From Gammaproteobacteria bacterium (GTDB lineage: Bacteria; Pseudomonadota; Gammaproteobacteria; GCA-002705445; GCA-002716945), in assembly GCA_029246085.1 (NCBI GenBank), contig JAQWOB010000013.1, positions 1 to 50,278 on the forward strand: 50,278 nucleotides of DNA, given 5' to 3'. Positions within the stretch are counted from its first letter, which is position 1; each line of letters starts with the position of its first letter. The notes beneath the pieces are model-generated. The model was not told the DNA's origin, did not search any database, and worked only from the letters and a program-made list of their open reading frames with translations. Below are positions 8,908 through 19,296 of the stretch, piece by piece. The translations under genes were made by a program, and so were the position numbers.

Positions 8908-10128
8908 ATGGATAAAATTACTTTTACTAAATTCATTATTGATCCAAAAATATTTTGGTCTAATTTTATCCTTTTAGGTATTTTTATACTTATTGGCTTT
9001 GGATGTTCCCACTATATGGAATTGGAAGGACATTATGTCACTGGAATGAATAATCAAATTGTTTGGGGTTTACCTCATATATTTGCTGTGCTTTTAATTG
9101 TTATTGCCTCAGGTGTTTTAAATATTGCATCTATATCATCAGTTTTTGATAAGAAACTATATAAACCTCTTGCTCCATTATCTGCTTTACTAGCTATTTC
9201 TTTTTTGATAGCAGGTCTTGCAATCTTAGTGTTAGACTTAGGGCGCCCTAATCGGCTAATTGTTGCTATGACAACTTATAATTTTGTATCAATATTTTCT
9301 TGGAATATATTTTTGTATTCTGGCTTTGCAGTTGTGCTTGCAGCTTATATCTGGACAATGTTGGATCGTGAAGTTAATAAGTATTCTAAATTTATGGGTA
9401 CATTCGCCTTTGGTTGGAGGATAATATTGACTACTGGCACAGGTTCTATTTTTGGTTTTCTTGTTGCTAGAGAAGCATATTCAACAGCAATATTAGCGCC
9501 ACTCTTCATAGTTATGTCACTACTCTATGGAACCGCGGTTTATTATCTAGTATTAAGAATAATAAGCAAATTTCATAATACTTATATTCCTAAAGATGTT
9601 TTAGATAATCTTAAAAAGTTAAGCGTTATGTTTTTATTCGCTAACTTATATTTCCTTGGCTTATATCATGTAACCAACATGTATATCGCGAAACATTGGG
9701 ATTTTGAGATATTTATATTATCTTCAGGCGGGATCTATACGTTATCATTTTGGCTTGGACAAGTTATCATTGGGATAGTATTGCCGATTATAATCCTTTC
9801 TTCGAATAAGTTTGGTACACATCTGGCTTTAACAATAGCATCATTTTTGATTTTACTAGGTAGTTTCATCGCAATGTATGTAATTATTATTGGAGGGCAA
9901 GCATATCCATTAACAATATTTCCAGATCATATCATTATAGATTCTTCATTTTATGATAATGTTGTGCACTCCTATATACCTTCAATATATGAGTTTGGAC
10001 TAGGAATTGGTGGTGTTGCATTAGCACTAATCATCACCTTAATAGGAATTGCTAATTTTAAATTTTTACCTACTATGATATCTAGCTCGCATTCTTCAGA
10101 ACCTAGTGATAAAACTACTGGTAGCTAG
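8908..10128 (+). CDS. dsrP: DsrP, NrfD-like integral membrane subunit
   Basis: 406-aa polytopic membrane protein of the NrfD/PsrC family with about ten hydrophobic segments, the membrane quinone-interacting partner of DsrO. Family features include WGLPHIFAVLLIVIASG and the LDLGRPNRL motif near the third or fourth helix. The hydrophilic tail after FKFLPTMISSSHSS ends the protein. dsrN starts with GTG six bases after the stop, so the operon continues. Confidence 0.93.
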   Translation: MDKITFTKFIIDPKIFWSNFILLGIFILIGFGCSHYMELEGHYVTGMNNQIVWGLPHIFAVLLIVIASGVLNIASISSVFDKKLYKPLAPLSALLAISFLIAGLAILVLDLGRPNRLIVAMTTYNFVSIFSWNIFLYSGFAVVLAAYIWTMLDREVNKYSKFMGTFAFGWRIILTTGTGSIFGFLVAREAYSTAILAPLFIVMSLLYGTAVYYLVLRIISKFHNTYIPKDVLDNLKKLSVMFLFANLYFLGLYHVTNMYIAKHWDFEIFILSSGGIYTLSFWLGQVIIGIVLPIIILSSNKFGTHLALTIASFLILLGSFIAMYVIIIGGQAYPLTIFPDHIIIDSSFYDNVVHSYIPSIYEFGLGIGGVALALIITLIGIANFKFLPTMISSSHSSEPSDKTTGS

Positions 10129-10134
10129 AATACC

Positions 10135-11514
10135 GTGAAATCATACCTTATTTCGTCTACTAAAAAATCATCTGGAAAAACTATAATTGCCACTGGCCTA
10201 TGTTCAGTATTAAGCAACATTGATTCTTTGGCAGTTTTTAAAAAAGGCCCTGATTATATTGATCCACTATGGCTTAGCCAAGCATCAAAAGCTAAATGCT
10301 ATAATTTAGATTTTTTTACAATGACTAACTCAGAGATTAGAAAATTATATAAGAGCGCATCTCATGGAAAAAATATCTCTATTGTTGAAGGAAATAAAGG
10401 TTTATTTGATGGAGTTAGCTTGAATGGTATTGATAGCAACGCATCATTAGCGCATCTTTTAAAATTAGAGGTAATATTGGTTCTTGATTGTTCTGGCATA
10501 ACAAGAGGCATCGCACCTTTACTTCAAGGATATAAAAATTTCGACTCAAAAATAAAATATAAAGGAATTATTCTCAATAATATTGTAAGTGAGCGACATG
10601 AAAGTAAGATAATAAATGCAGTAAATGAATTTACAAAATTTAAAGTCATCGGGTCTGTTCATAAAAATAAAAACTTAAGTATTATAGAAAAAAGTCTCGG
10701 TCTAGAACCTGTCTTTCAAAACACTAGTACTAGAAAAATAATCAAAAATATATCATCGATAATAAAATCATCAATTGATATAAAATATTTCTCTCATAAA
10801 TCTGCCGATGCAAAAATTAAAACTATACCGAAAATAGTTACTAAACATAAAAAATATTCTGATTTAAAAATTGGTATTGCATTAGATCAAGCTTTTGGAT
10901 TTTATTATCCCGATGATCTTGATAAATTTAAATCTTATGGTGTAAAAATTATTTACTTTAATACTCTCAAAGATAAGTCATTACCGAAAGTTGACGGAAT
11001 TTTTATTGGGGGTGGTTTTCCTGAGAGGGTCGCCGATAAATTATATAAAAATAGTTCTATGATCAAATCTATCTCTAGTTTTATAAATTCAGGCATGCCT
11101 GTTTATGCCGAATGCGGAGGCTTAATGTATCTATGTGAGTCAATAAAAACAAGGACAAAAAAATTTAAAATGACTGGAATTATAAAAGGCAATATTGAAA
11201 TGTTTGATAAACCTATAGGCAGAGGATATGTAGAGCTTATGGTCAATGAAAAACATCCTTGGATGGATAAAGGTGATATAGTTAAATGCCATGAATTTCA
11301 TTACTCTGATATCAAGATAAAAAACAAGGTCTCTTTTTATGGTTTTAAAGTCATGCGAGGATATGGTATAAATAGCAAGCATGATGGTATATTATATAAA
11401 AATCTTGTCGCTTCTTATAGCCATTTGAGAGATACAGCTCAATCTAGATGGATTGAAAATTATTTGAACTTCATATATTGTATAAAAAATAATGAAACAA
11501 AAACAAATATTTGA
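10135..11514 (+). CDS. dsrN: DsrN, siroheme amidase (cobyrinate a,c-diamide synthase family)
   Basis: 459-aa protein with an N-terminal ATP-binding domain (SSTKKSSGKT at 7-16) and a C-terminal class I glutamine amidotransferase domain whose catalytic cysteine is Cys327 in YAECGGLMYL. The CobB/CbiA family amidates corrinoids; DsrN is described as making the siroheme amide used by DsrAB. The start is GTG just after dsrP; no strong ribosome binding site is seen, so coupling to dsrP is likely. It overlaps dsrR by 23 bases. Being within the dsr cluster favours siroheme over cobalamin as substrate. Confidence 0.92.
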   Translation: MKSYLISSTKKSSGKTIIATGLCSVLSNIDSLAVFKKGPDYIDPLWLSQASKAKCYNLDFFTMTNSEIRKLYKSASHGKNISIVEGNKGLFDGVSLNGIDSNASLAHLLKLEVILVLDCSGITRGIAPLLQGYKNFDSKIKYKGIILNNIVSERHESKIINAVNEFTKFKVIGSVHKNKNLSIIEKSLGLEPVFQNTSTRKIIKNISSIIKSSIDIKYFSHKSADAKIKTIPKIVTKHKKYSDLKIGIALDQAFGFYYPDDLDKFKSYGVKIIYFNTLKDKSLPKVDGIFIGGGFPERVADKLYKNSSMIKSISSFINSGMPVYAECGGLMYLCESIKTRTKKFKMTGIIKGNIEMFDKPIGRGYVELMVNEKHPWMDKGDIVKCHEFHYSDIKIKNKVSFYGFKVMRGYGINSKHDGILYKNLVASYSHLRDTAQSRWIENYLNFIYCIKNNETKTNI

Positions 11515-11848
11515 AATTACTGATGCAGCAGCATCTCAGATAATTAAATCTTCTGAGTCGACTGACTCTAAGGATTGGCCATTGAGAATAGCAGTCAGTA
11601 TTGCCAGCGATGGTAAATATAACTATATGATGGGTTTTGATCAATCCAAGGAAGAAGATTTGCGTCTGAAGATTAATAAAGTTGAAATTATTATATCACC
11701 TGGATCGATGTTGAATCTTAAAAATTGTAAACTAGACTATGTAGAGTTAGAAAAAGGCAAGCATGAGTTTATTTTTCTAAACCCAAATGATCCAGCTTAT
11801 TCTCCACCAAATGATAATTTAGATGAGAATACTACTCACGACTTATAA
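11492..11848 (+). CDS. dsrR: DsrR, A-type scaffold-like protein lacking the iron-sulfur cysteines
   Basis: 118-aa HesB/IscA-fold protein. A-type Fe-S carriers have three conserved cysteines; here only one cysteine remains (KNCKLDYV) and the C-terminal pair is replaced (HEFIFLNPNDPAYSPP), as described for DsrR, which acts in post-transcriptional control of dsr expression in Allochromatium. It starts inside dsrN and is the last gene of the cluster. Its stop codon overlaps the end of the convergent ispH by six bases, leaving no space for a terminator between them. The C-terminus is acidic. Confidence 0.88.
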   Translation: MKQKQIFEITDAAASQIIKSSESTDSKDWPLRIAVSIASDGKYNYMMGFDQSKEEDLRLKINKVEIIISPGSMLNLKNCKLDYVELEKGKHEFIFLNPNDPAYSPPNDNLDENTTHDL

Positions 11849-12799
11849 ATCTCTAAGTTCCTTAGGAATACTAAAGGTTATGTCTTCTATAATAGTATCT
11901 TGTTTTATATTACCTAAAACTGCTCCATTCTTTACTAGGTAATCTATTACTTCATCCAACAGTATTTGGGGGGCTGAGGCACCAGCAGTAATACCAATAT
12001 TTTTATTATCCTGGAGTTCTTCTAAATTTATATCATGTTTATTATCTATAAGCTTAGAGGGAATATTATTTTTTAGTGCTAATTCTACCAATCTTTTTGA
12101 GTTAGAACTATTCACCGACCCAATAACTAGTAAGTAATCACAATATTTTAATATGGATTTAACCGCATCTTGTCTATTTTGTGTTGCATAACAAATATCA
12201 CTTTTAGCTGGTGATTGAATATGAGAATATTTTTTTATTAATTTAGCTATTATATCTTTAGTATCATCTATAGAAAGTGTTGTTTGCGTGACATAGGCTA
12301 AATTTTTATTCTCTATTCGAAGTTTATCTATATCATCTATGCTTTCTATCAGATGTATTTTTCCATTTGGTGATTTATATTGCCCTAGGGTCCCTTCTAT
12401 TTCTGGATGACCTTTATGACCAATTAATACAACATCAGTATTAGTCTGAGAATATCTATGTACTTCTAAATGAACTTTTGTAACCAATGGGCATGTAGCA
12501 TCAAATATTTTAAGATTTCTTTTTTCAGCATCTTTTTTAACTTTTATTGAAACACCATGAGCGCTATAAATAAGAATTGAGTTTTCTGGAACTAAATTAA
12601 TATCTTCAATAAATAAAACACCTCTTTTCTCAAGGTCTTCTATTACATATTTATTATGAACAACTTCATGTTTTACATATATAGGAGATCCAAAGATATC
12701 GATAGCTTTATTAACTATGTCTACCGCTCTTTCGACTCCAGCACAAAAACCACGAGGTGTAGCTAAAATAAGTCTAGTTTCTGAGAAAATATTATTCAT
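11843..12799 (-). CDS. ispH: 4-hydroxy-3-methylbut-2-enyl diphosphate reductase
   Basis: 318-aa IspH (LytB), the last enzyme of the MEP isoprenoid pathway, making IPP and DMAPP. The three conserved cysteines that bind the [4Fe-4S] cluster are at 19 (PRGFCAGVERA), 103 (DATCPLVTKVH) and 203 (SDICYATQNRQ); HEVVHNKYV and SAHGV supply substrate-binding histidines. It overlaps the upstream slpA gene by 8 bases and is the last gene of the murJ-ribF-ileS-lspA-slpA-ispH run, a common gammaproteobacterial order. Confidence 0.97.
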   Translation of the reverse strand: MNNIFSETRLILATPRGFCAGVERAVDIVNKAIDIFGSPIYVKHEVVHNKYVIEDLEKRGVLFIEDINLVPENSILIYSAHGVSIKVKKDAEKRNLKIFDATCPLVTKVHLEVHRYSQTNTDVVLIGHKGHPEIEGTLGQYKSPNGKIHLIESIDDIDKLRIENKNLAYVTQTTLSIDDTKDIIAKLIKKYSHIQSPAKSDICYATQNRQDAVKSILKYCDYLLVIGSVNSSNSKRLVELALKNNIPSKLIDNKHDINLEELQDNKNIGITAGASAPQILLDEVIDYLVKNGAVLGNIKQDTIIEDITFSIPKELRDL

Positions 12800-13229
12800 C
12801 GATATTGATAATTTTTACCTTAAATATAATTTCATGTCCAGCCAATGGGTGATTTAAATCTAACAAAACATTGTCTTCATTAACTTGTTTTATCATAGCA
12901 AAGGCAGGGGAGACTTTTCCATCTTTTTCTTTAACATCAATTTCTATTATATTTCCTACTTTAACCATCTCTATGTTAGGAAATATGCTTATCTCTAGAG
13001 TTTTATTATGATTTTCATCTCTGAGCCCAAAAGCATCTTTAGGTTGTAGAGTCATTATCTGTTCATGGTCTGTTTCTAGTCCATATAAAGTCATCTCTAA
13101 TTTTATCGGTAATGTCCCATCACCAATTCTTACTAGAACAGGGTCAGAGTCAAAAGTAGATTCAAATATTATATTATTTATATTAGATATTGAATAATGT
13201 AATTTAACCAAAGAATTAAATTTAATCAT
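12792..13229 (-). CDS. slpA: FKBP-type peptidyl-prolyl cis-trans isomerase, SlpA/FkpB-like
   Basis: 145-aa SlyD/SlpA-type FKBP. It has the split FKBP domain (LVKLHYSISN, DPVLVRIGDG, LPIKLEMTLYGLETDHEQIM) with the IF chaperone insertion between about residues 65 and 120, then LDLNHPLAGHEIIFKVKI, the hallmark end of the family. It lacks the metal-binding His-rich tail of SlyD. It sits between lspA and ispH with 4- and 8-base overlaps, the usual place of slpA (fkpB). Cytoplasmic. Confidence 0.93.
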   Translation of the reverse strand: MIKFNSLVKLHYSISNINNIIFESTFDSDPVLVRIGDGTLPIKLEMTLYGLETDHEQIMTLQPKDAFGLRDENHNKTLEISIFPNIEMVKVGNIIEIDVKEKDGKVSPAFAMIKQVNEDNVLLDLNHPLAGHEIIFKVKIINIDE

Positions 13230-13696
13230 ATTCTCTCTTTATTTGTAAAATATGAAAGAAAAAGAAGAAGGGCGCCAATTGTAATAAACATATCAGCTAA
13301 ATTAAATATTCCCGGGAAATAGATATTGTCATAATGAATTATTATAAAATCTAAGACTGAGTTATTGAGTAACCTATCTAAAAAATTCCCCAATGCTCCT
13401 CCCAGAATTAAGATATATGAGGAATACTCGAATGTATTATAATTTTTATAATTTTTAATAAACAATGAAAATATTACTAAAATAATTACTGCTACTATAA
13501 ATGTAACTGAGTAGTTTATAAATAATGAGCTAGAGTCTAAAAAACTAAAAGCCACTCCTTTATTATAATATATTTCTAGTATTATATAGTTATTCACTAT
13601 AATAGAATTTTCCATTACAAGTTCTTTTATATAAAGCTTTGATATGTAATCTATTAGCACCAAGAAAGATATAGAAGTAATAGATAGACGATTCAT
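13226..13696 (-). CDS. lspA: Lipoprotein signal peptidase
   Basis: 156-aa inner-membrane aspartyl peptidase with four hydrophobic segments. The catalytic pair is Asp116 (SVLDFI) and Asp135 (FNLADMFI), and GGALGNFLDRLLN is the family signature. It cleaves signal peptides from diacylglyceryl-modified prolipoproteins, such as the small lipoprotein at 46238-46465. It overlaps slpA by 4 bases and ileS by 1 base. Confidence 0.96.
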   Translation of the reverse strand: MNRLSITSISFLVLIDYISKLYIKELVMENSIIVNNYIILEIYYNKGVAFSFLDSSSLFINYSVTFIVAVIILVIFSLFIKNYKNYNTFEYSSYILILGGALGNFLDRLLNNSVLDFIIIHYDNIYFPGIFNLADMFITIGALLLFLSYFTNKERI

Positions 13697-16455
13697 CAGC
13701 CTAATTTTCTTGTTTCGCCATTATTAAAAACATTTTCATAGCATCTAGAACATAATTTTTCATGTTCAGGTATGGATCCAACAGATTCATTTCTATGCCA
13801 ACATCTATCACATTTTTCATGATTATTTTTCTCAATAACTATGACAGGGTTATCTGTTAATGTTTTTTCTAAATGACATTCAGAAGAGATAAAAATAAAT
13901 TTTAATTCATCCCTTTTGTCTGCTAATTTTAAGTATATTTCTTCCTTAACTCCTAGTCTTATTGTTGCGTCGAGAGAAGAACCAATAATATCATTGTTTC
14001 TAGCCTCCTCTAATTTTTTTGAAACAGGTTGTTTTAAAGAAAATAAAATATCACCCAAGTCTTTTTCTTCATCATTCATTTCTACATCATACTTAATCCA
14101 TTCCTCTAAAAATACAGATTTAAGTTTTGCTCCTTCTATATGACGATACATTTCTTCTGCAGTAAATGATAGAATTGGAGCTATCCACAGATTAATCATT
14201 TTCAATAATTTTAAACATACGCTTTGACAAGATTTTCTTGCTAATCCTATTTTATGAGATGTATATAATCTATCTTTTACGATATCAAGATAGTAACCTC
14301 CTAATTGAATTGTGCAAAAATTTTGAATATCTTGTGCTATTTGATGAAATTTATAATTATCATAATTATTTTTAATTGATTCTTGTAAATCTAAGGCAGA
14401 TTGAATAATCCATTTATCTATAAGCATCATATCTGAGGATTTTACTTCTTCTTTTGTTTCGTCATAATCATTCACATTTGATAATAGAAATTTAATAGTG
14501 TTTCTTATTCTTCTGTAAGATTCTGTAGTACGTTTTATTATTTCTGGAGAAATATTCATCTCTTTTGTGTAATCTGTATTTGCTACCCAAAGCCTTAAGA
14601 TATCTGAACCCTTATCTTTTATGATAGCTTGTGGCGCAATCACATTACCTTGTGATTTCGACATTTTCTGACCTTCGGCATCCACAACAAAACCATGTGT
14701 CAGGACTGTCTTATATGGTGGTTTCCCAGTAGTTGCCAAGGCAGTGATTAAGGATGATTGAAACCATCCTCGATGCTGGTCTGAACCTTCTAGGTATAGA
14801 TCAGCAGTATCACCTAAGTCTCTTTGCTGCATTACAGAAAAATGTGAAATACCTGAGTCAAACCACACATCTAGTGTATCAGTAACCATATGATAATCTT
14901 CTTTGTCTTCACCTAGTAGTTCGCTTTTATCAAATTCAAACCAGGCTTCTATATTACCTTTTTCTATAATTTTTGCTGCTTTTTCAAGAATTAAGTCAGT
15001 TTTATTATGTAATTGATTTGTATCTTTATGAATAAAGAGAGGTATTGGAACGCCCCAGGATCTTTGTCTTGAAATACACCAGTCAGGCCTATTTTCAATC
15101 ATATTTTTTATTCTATCATGACCCCAGTCTGGTACCCAATTAACCCTTTCTAGGGTACTTAAAATATTTTCTCTTAATTTATTCTGATTCATACTCATAA
15201 ACCATTGCGGAGTAGCTCTGAATATTAAGGGAGTTTTAAATCTCCAGCAGTGTGGATAGCTATGTGAATATTTTTCATGATGGAGTAGTCTTGCATTTTT
15301 AGTTAATTCTTCAAGAATTAAGGGATTTACTTTCCGCACATGCATCCCTCCAAATTTTTCTAAAGAGTTTATAAATACACCTTTATCATTTACAGGGTTA
15401 AATACTTCTAGATTATTCTTTAAGCCTGCAATGTAGTCATCTTGACCATGCCCTGGTGCAATATGAACAAGTCCTGTACCATTTTCAGTTGTAACATGAT
15501 CAGCATTAATAATTGGGACTTCTTTATTATAAAAAGGATGTTGAGCCTTAAATTCTAGCAATTCTTTTCCTTGGATACTTCGTATAATCTTAATAGGTTT
15601 TAAGCTAAGTTTAGTTAACAGAGGTTCTAGTAAATCTTTAGCTACTATAATAGATTTATCACCAATATTGGCTAAAACATATTCAATTTTATTCCCGATG
15701 GCAATTGCTTGGTTAGCGGGTAGCGTCCATGGAGTAGTAGTCCAAATTATGAAAAAAATATCATTATTAGTTTTGATTTCAAATTTTTTTAGAAACATTT
15801 CTTGTTCTGATAGTTTAAATAGCACGTCAACTGCATCTGATATCACATCTTGATATTCAACCTCAGCTTCTGCCAATGCAGATTCAGATTCTATACACCA
15901 GTGAACAGGTTTAGAGCCAAAATATATATGATTATTAGCGATAATAGTAGCTAGGCTTCGGACAGCAGATGCTTCAAAAATTTTATCCATGCTTGTATAT
16001 GAATTATTCCAGTCAGCTGAAACGCCAAGCCTAATAAAATCTATTTTTTGGCGATCTACTTGTTTTGAAGCATACTCTCTACAAGCTTTTCTGAATGCAT
16101 TCTTATCATCTTGAAATTTTGACTTCCCATGTTTTTTTTCGATCATTAGCTCAATTGGGAGACCATGACAATCCCAGCCAGGGATAAAAGGGGTGTCATA
16201 TCCGGATATTGTCTTACTTTTTACAACAATATCTTTTAATATTTTATTAACAGCATGGCCTATGTGTATATCTCCATTTGCATATGGAGGACCATCATGT
16301 AAAATAAATTTTTTAGAACCTTTACTTTTTTTTCTTATTTCTTCATATAACTTAATGCTATCCCAATGCTTCAAAATCTCAGGCTCTCTATTAGGGAGAT
16401 TAGCCTTCATGGGAAAATCTGTTGATGGAAGATTTAAGGTATCCTTATAATTCAT
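13696..16455 (-). CDS. ileS: Isoleucyl-tRNA synthetase
   Basis: 919-aa class I synthetase. HIGH motif at residues 64-67, KMSKS at 597-601, a CP1 editing domain between them ([25 protein letters not shown]), an anticodon-binding domain, and a C-terminal zinc ribbon with C882, C885, C902 and C905 (CDRCW and CSRC). The length and order are normal for the bacterial eubacterial-type enzyme. It overlaps ribF by 11 bases and lspA by one base. Confidence 0.98.
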   Translation of the reverse strand: MNYKDTLNLPSTDFPMKANLPNREPEILKHWDSIKLYEEIRKKSKGSKKFILHDGPPYANGDIHIGHAVNKILKDIVVKSKTISGYDTPFIPGWDCHGLPIELMIEKKHGKSKFQDDKNAFRKACREYASKQVDRQKIDFIRLGVSADWNNSYTSMDKIFEASAVRSLATIIANNHIYFGSKPVHWCIESESALAEAEVEYQDVISDAVDVLFKLSEQEMFLKKFEIKTNNDIFFIIWTTTPWTLPANQAIAIGNKIEYVLANIGDKSIIVAKDLLEPLLTKLSLKPIKIIRSIQGKELLEFKAQHPFYNKEVPIINADHVTTENGTGLVHIAPGHGQDDYIAGLKNNLEVFNPVNDKGVFINSLEKFGGMHVRKVNPLILEELTKNARLLHHEKYSHSYPHCWRFKTPLIFRATPQWFMSMNQNKLRENILSTLERVNWVPDWGHDRIKNMIENRPDWCISRQRSWGVPIPLFIHKDTNQLHNKTDLILEKAAKIIEKGNIEAWFEFDKSELLGEDKEDYHMVTDTLDVWFDSGISHFSVMQQRDLGDTADLYLEGSDQHRGWFQSSLITALATTGKPPYKTVLTHGFVVDAEGQKMSKSQGNVIAPQAIIKDKGSDILRLWVANTDYTKEMNISPEIIKRTTESYRRIRNTIKFLLSNVNDYDETKEEVKSSDMMLIDKWIIQSALDLQESIKNNYDNYKFHQIAQDIQNFCTIQLGGYYLDIVKDRLYTSHKIGLARKSCQSVCLKLLKMINLWIAPILSFTAEEMYRHIEGAKLKSVFLEEWIKYDVEMNDEEKDLGDILFSLKQPVSKKLEEARNNDIIGSSLDATIRLGVKEEIYLKLADKRDELKFIFISSECHLEKTLTDNPVIVIEKNNHEKCDRCWHRNESVGSIPEHEKLCSRCYENVFNNGETRKLG

Positions 16456-17377
16456 TTTTTGTTCTCAAAATATTTAAAGCTATATTGTGATCATTTTTCA
16501 TTTGATCTACCAATTCTTCTTTAGTATTAAATTTAATCTGATCTCTAATTTTTTCTAAAAATATTACTTTAATAATTTCACCATATATATCTAATTTAAA
16601 ATTAAACATAAATACCTCTAGAACATCATTAGTTCCAGAGAATGTAGGCTTGCTTCCTATGCTAGCCAAGCCATATAATTTGTCACTATTCCCACGTAAT
16701 ACTTCCACTAAAAATATACCATTTATTGGATAAGATTTATATATTTCAATATTAGCAGTTGGATACCCTAACTCTCTACCTAGCTTTTCGCCATGAATAA
16801 TTTCACCTTGAATTGAGAATGGCTTTCTAAGTAGATTATTTGCTTCTAATATTTTTCCTGATATTAATAATTTACGTATACTTGTGCTACTTATTTTTTT
16901 ACCTGATATTTCTACCAAATTAACTGTGGTTACCTTGATGCCTTTGACATGCCCATATGATTGTAAAAGCTTAACATTGCCTATGCGTTTATACCCAAAT
17001 CTAAAGTCATTTCCGACGATAACATGTTTCGCATTAAGTTTTTTTATAAGAACCTCATCAATAAAGCTTTTTTCATCCATCTTAGAAAATTCTTCATTAA
17101 AAGGTATTAAGATTATTTCCTCAATTCCATAATCTTCAATAGAGTCTGACTTTTCAGCATTATTCATTAATCTAAAAAAATATTCATTCTGAAAATATTC
17201 TTCAGGCATCGGACTAAAGGTTAATACTATCGGTATAGTATTATTTTTTTTTGCAAGATCAATAGTTTTTTTAAGTAATTTTATATGGCCAATATGAAGA
17301 CCATCAAAGTTACCAATTGTTATTGATGAGGGACCATGATTATTAGGTATATCATCAAGACTATTAAATATTTTCAT
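16445..17377 (-). CDS. ribF: Bifunctional riboflavin kinase/FAD synthetase
   Basis: 310-aa RibF. The N-terminal FMN adenylyltransferase domain carries [10 protein letters not shown], and SSTSIRKLL closes it; the C-terminal flavokinase domain includes GYPTANIEI and [13 protein letters not shown]. It makes FMN and FAD from riboflavin. It lies between murJ (4-base overlap) and ileS (11-base overlap). FAD is required in this window by DsrL and the flavoprotein at 22773-23876. Confidence 0.97.
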   Translation of the reverse strand: MKIFNSLDDIPNNHGPSSITIGNFDGLHIGHIKLLKKTIDLAKKNNTIPIVLTFSPMPEEYFQNEYFFRLMNNAEKSDSIEDYGIEEIILIPFNEEFSKMDEKSFIDEVLIKKLNAKHVIVGNDFRFGYKRIGNVKLLQSYGHVKGIKVTTVNLVEISGKKISSTSIRKLLISGKILEANNLLRKPFSIQGEIIHGEKLGRELGYPTANIEIYKSYPINGIFLVEVLRGNSDKLYGLASIGSKPTFSGTNDVLEVFMFNFKLDIYGEIIKVIFLEKIRDQIKFNTKEELVDQMKNDHNIALNILRTKNEL

Positions 17378-18948
17378 ATATAATTCTTTTTAATTTTATA
17401 ACCTAGTATATACATCATTGAGGCGTATATGGCTGCACCAAATATTATATACATAAGTAGTAACATGCCTCTAATATAATATACATTTTGCGCCCATTCT
17501 AAAACATCTATCAGTGTATAGCTAAGAATTATAGCCATAATAATACAGCTAAGTAATGACTGATAACTTGTTTTAGTAAAAAATGCACTTTCATCTAGAT
17601 AATTACTTTTTCTTAAATTTTTATATAATAAAATAACCTGTAACCAGGCTGATAGTGATGTAGCTAAAGCTAGAAATGCATGCGCGCCACTAAAAGGATT
17701 TTGCAAGTAATAAGTTAAAACAGATAGATTCATTACTATATTAAATATCACGGCTATCACACCATATCTAACGGGTGTTTTAGTATCTTGACGAGAGAAA
17801 AAAGCAGTTAATAGGACTTTCATTAAGATAAAAGCAGGCAATCCAATCGAGTACGCTATTAAGCTCAAAGAGCTCATCAAAGTATCATTAAAAGTAAAAC
17901 TACCATAATAAAATAAACTGACAATAATGTGACTGGATAATACTATTAATCCAAACATGGCTGGCAAACTAAAGATAACGGAAATATTTAATGCATTTTT
18001 TAATGTAGATTTATATGAAGAAATATCCTTTTTTGAATATTTTGCTGATAAAGCGGGAAGAATAACTGTTGCTATTGCAATACCAAAAACACCTAAAGGC
18101 AGCTCTACAAGTCTATCTGAATAATATAGCCAACTTATACTGCCGCTAATTAAAAGTGACGCAACAATTGAATCTATCATTAAGTTTATTTGGACGACAG
18201 CAGTGCCAAGTATTGCAGGTAACATTAATTTCATTACTTTGTTCACACCTGAAAATTTAAAGCTAATTTTTGGAGCAACTAATAAATCCATTTTATAAAG
18301 AAACGGTATTTGTATCATATACTGGAGGATACCTGCGATAAGAACTCCATAAGCTAAGGCTATGATGGGAGTAGAAAAAATATTGGTTAAATACAAGGCT
18401 GAAAATATTAGCGATATATTTAAAAATACAGGAGTTATGGCAGGTAATAAAAATTTGTTGAATGTGTTAAATATTCCTGCTGACATAGCTGTTAGTGAAA
18501 TAAAGAAAAGGTATGGAAAAGTTATTTTTAGCATATCTGAAGCTAATAAATATCTCCCTCCGCCTACCTCAAACCCAGGAGCAAAAAGGTTCACAATATT
18601 TTCTGAAAAAATTATACCAAAAAAAGTGATAATAAATAGAATTAACGTCAAATTACCCTGTATGTAGCTTATAAACCTTTTCAACTCAATCGGATTATTA
18701 ACTTTGTAGTCATTTAGTACAGGGACAAAAGACTGAATGAATGCTCCTTCAGCAAATAACCGTCTAAAAAAGTTTGGAATTTTAAATGCAACAAAAAATG
18801 CATCGGTATTTGATGATGCGCCAAATATATTAGCAAAAAGTATATCTCTAATAAAACCAGATATTCTTGATATAAATGTCATCCCACCTACGGTATAAGA
18901 CGATTTAGCTAGAGAATTCTCCCTATTTTCACTATTTTGGTCGATCAT
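17374..18948 (-). CDS. murJ: Lipid II flippase MurJ
   Basis: MVF-family transporter with about fourteen membrane helices that flips lipid II to the periplasm. Family motifs: GGMTFISRISGFIRDILFA, FFRRLFAEGAF and DTKTPVRYG. I prefer the ATG at 18948 (524 aa, MIDQNSENREN) over the in-frame TTG two codons earlier. It faces rpsT across less than 80 bases. It heads the operon ending in ispH; its own promoter is not clear, though the intergenic space is dominated by the rpsT promoter on the other strand. Confidence 0.95.
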   Translation of the reverse strand: MIDQNSENRENSLAKSSYTVGGMTFISRISGFIRDILFANIFGASSNTDAFFVAFKIPNFFRRLFAEGAFIQSFVPVLNDYKVNNPIELKRFISYIQGNLTLILFIITFFGIIFSENIVNLFAPGFEVGGGRYLLASDMLKITFPYLFFISLTAMSAGIFNTFNKFLLPAITPVFLNISLIFSALYLTNIFSTPIIALAYGVLIAGILQYMIQIPFLYKMDLLVAPKISFKFSGVNKVMKLMLPAILGTAVVQINLMIDSIVASLLISGSISWLYYSDRLVELPLGVFGIAIATVILPALSAKYSKKDISSYKSTLKNALNISVIFSLPAMFGLIVLSSHIIVSLFYYGSFTFNDTLMSSLSLIAYSIGLPAFILMKVLLTAFFSRQDTKTPVRYGVIAVIFNIVMNLSVLTYYLQNPFSGAHAFLALATSLSAWLQVILLYKNLRKSNYLDESAFFTKTSYQSLLSCIIMAIILSYTLIDVLEWAQNVYYIRGMLLLMYIIFGAAIYASMMYILGYKIKKNYI

Positions 18949-18962
18949 GGGCAATCTAAATG

Positions 18963-18991
18963 TTGACAGTAATCACCTACACTGAGATAAT
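18963..18991 (+). promoter_or_regulatory. Sigma-70 promoter of rpsT
   Basis: TTGACA (18963-18968), a 17-nt spacer, and GATAAT (18986-18991) preceded by TG one base upstream (extended -10). This is one of the closest matches to consensus in the window. Predicted start about 18998, leader about 30 nt before the UUG start of rpsT. Confidence 0.85.
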
Positions 18992-19027
18992 CTTGTTTTA
19001 TTTTACCTTTAATTGGAGAAGAATACA

Positions 19028-19291
19028 TTGGCAAATACAGCACAAGCAAGAAAAAGAGTAAGGCAAGCAATTAAGGCTAGAGATAGAAATGTAGCTCAAA
19101 AATCAAATTTCAGAACATGTATAAAAAAAGTGTTGAAGTCACTTGCAGATAAGAACAAAGAAGAGTCAAATGCAAATTTTAAAGAAGCCATGTCTGTAAT
19201 GGATAAGCTTGTAGTTAAGGGTCTGATTCACAAAAATAAAGCTGCTAGACATAAATCACGTCTAAATGCACATATCAAAGCATTGGCATAA
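19028..19291 (+). CDS. rpsT: 30S ribosomal protein S20 (UUG start)
   Basis: 87-aa S20: MANTAQARKRVRQAIKAR at the start and HKNKAARHKSRLNAHIKAL at the end. The true start is the TTG at 19028, which gives the family N-terminus; GGAGAA lies about 6 nt before it. An in-frame TTG at 19013 would fall on the ribosome binding site. Escherichia coli rpsT also uses UUG, where it takes part in autogenous control, so the rare start appears conserved. Single-gene unit with its own strong promoter, convergent with proB 5 bases downstream. Confidence 0.95.
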   Translation: MANTAQARKRVRQAIKARDRNVAQKSNFRTCIKKVLKSLADKNKEESNANFKEAMSVMDKLVVKGLIHKNKAARHKSRLNAHIKALA

Positions 19292-19296
19292 ATATT

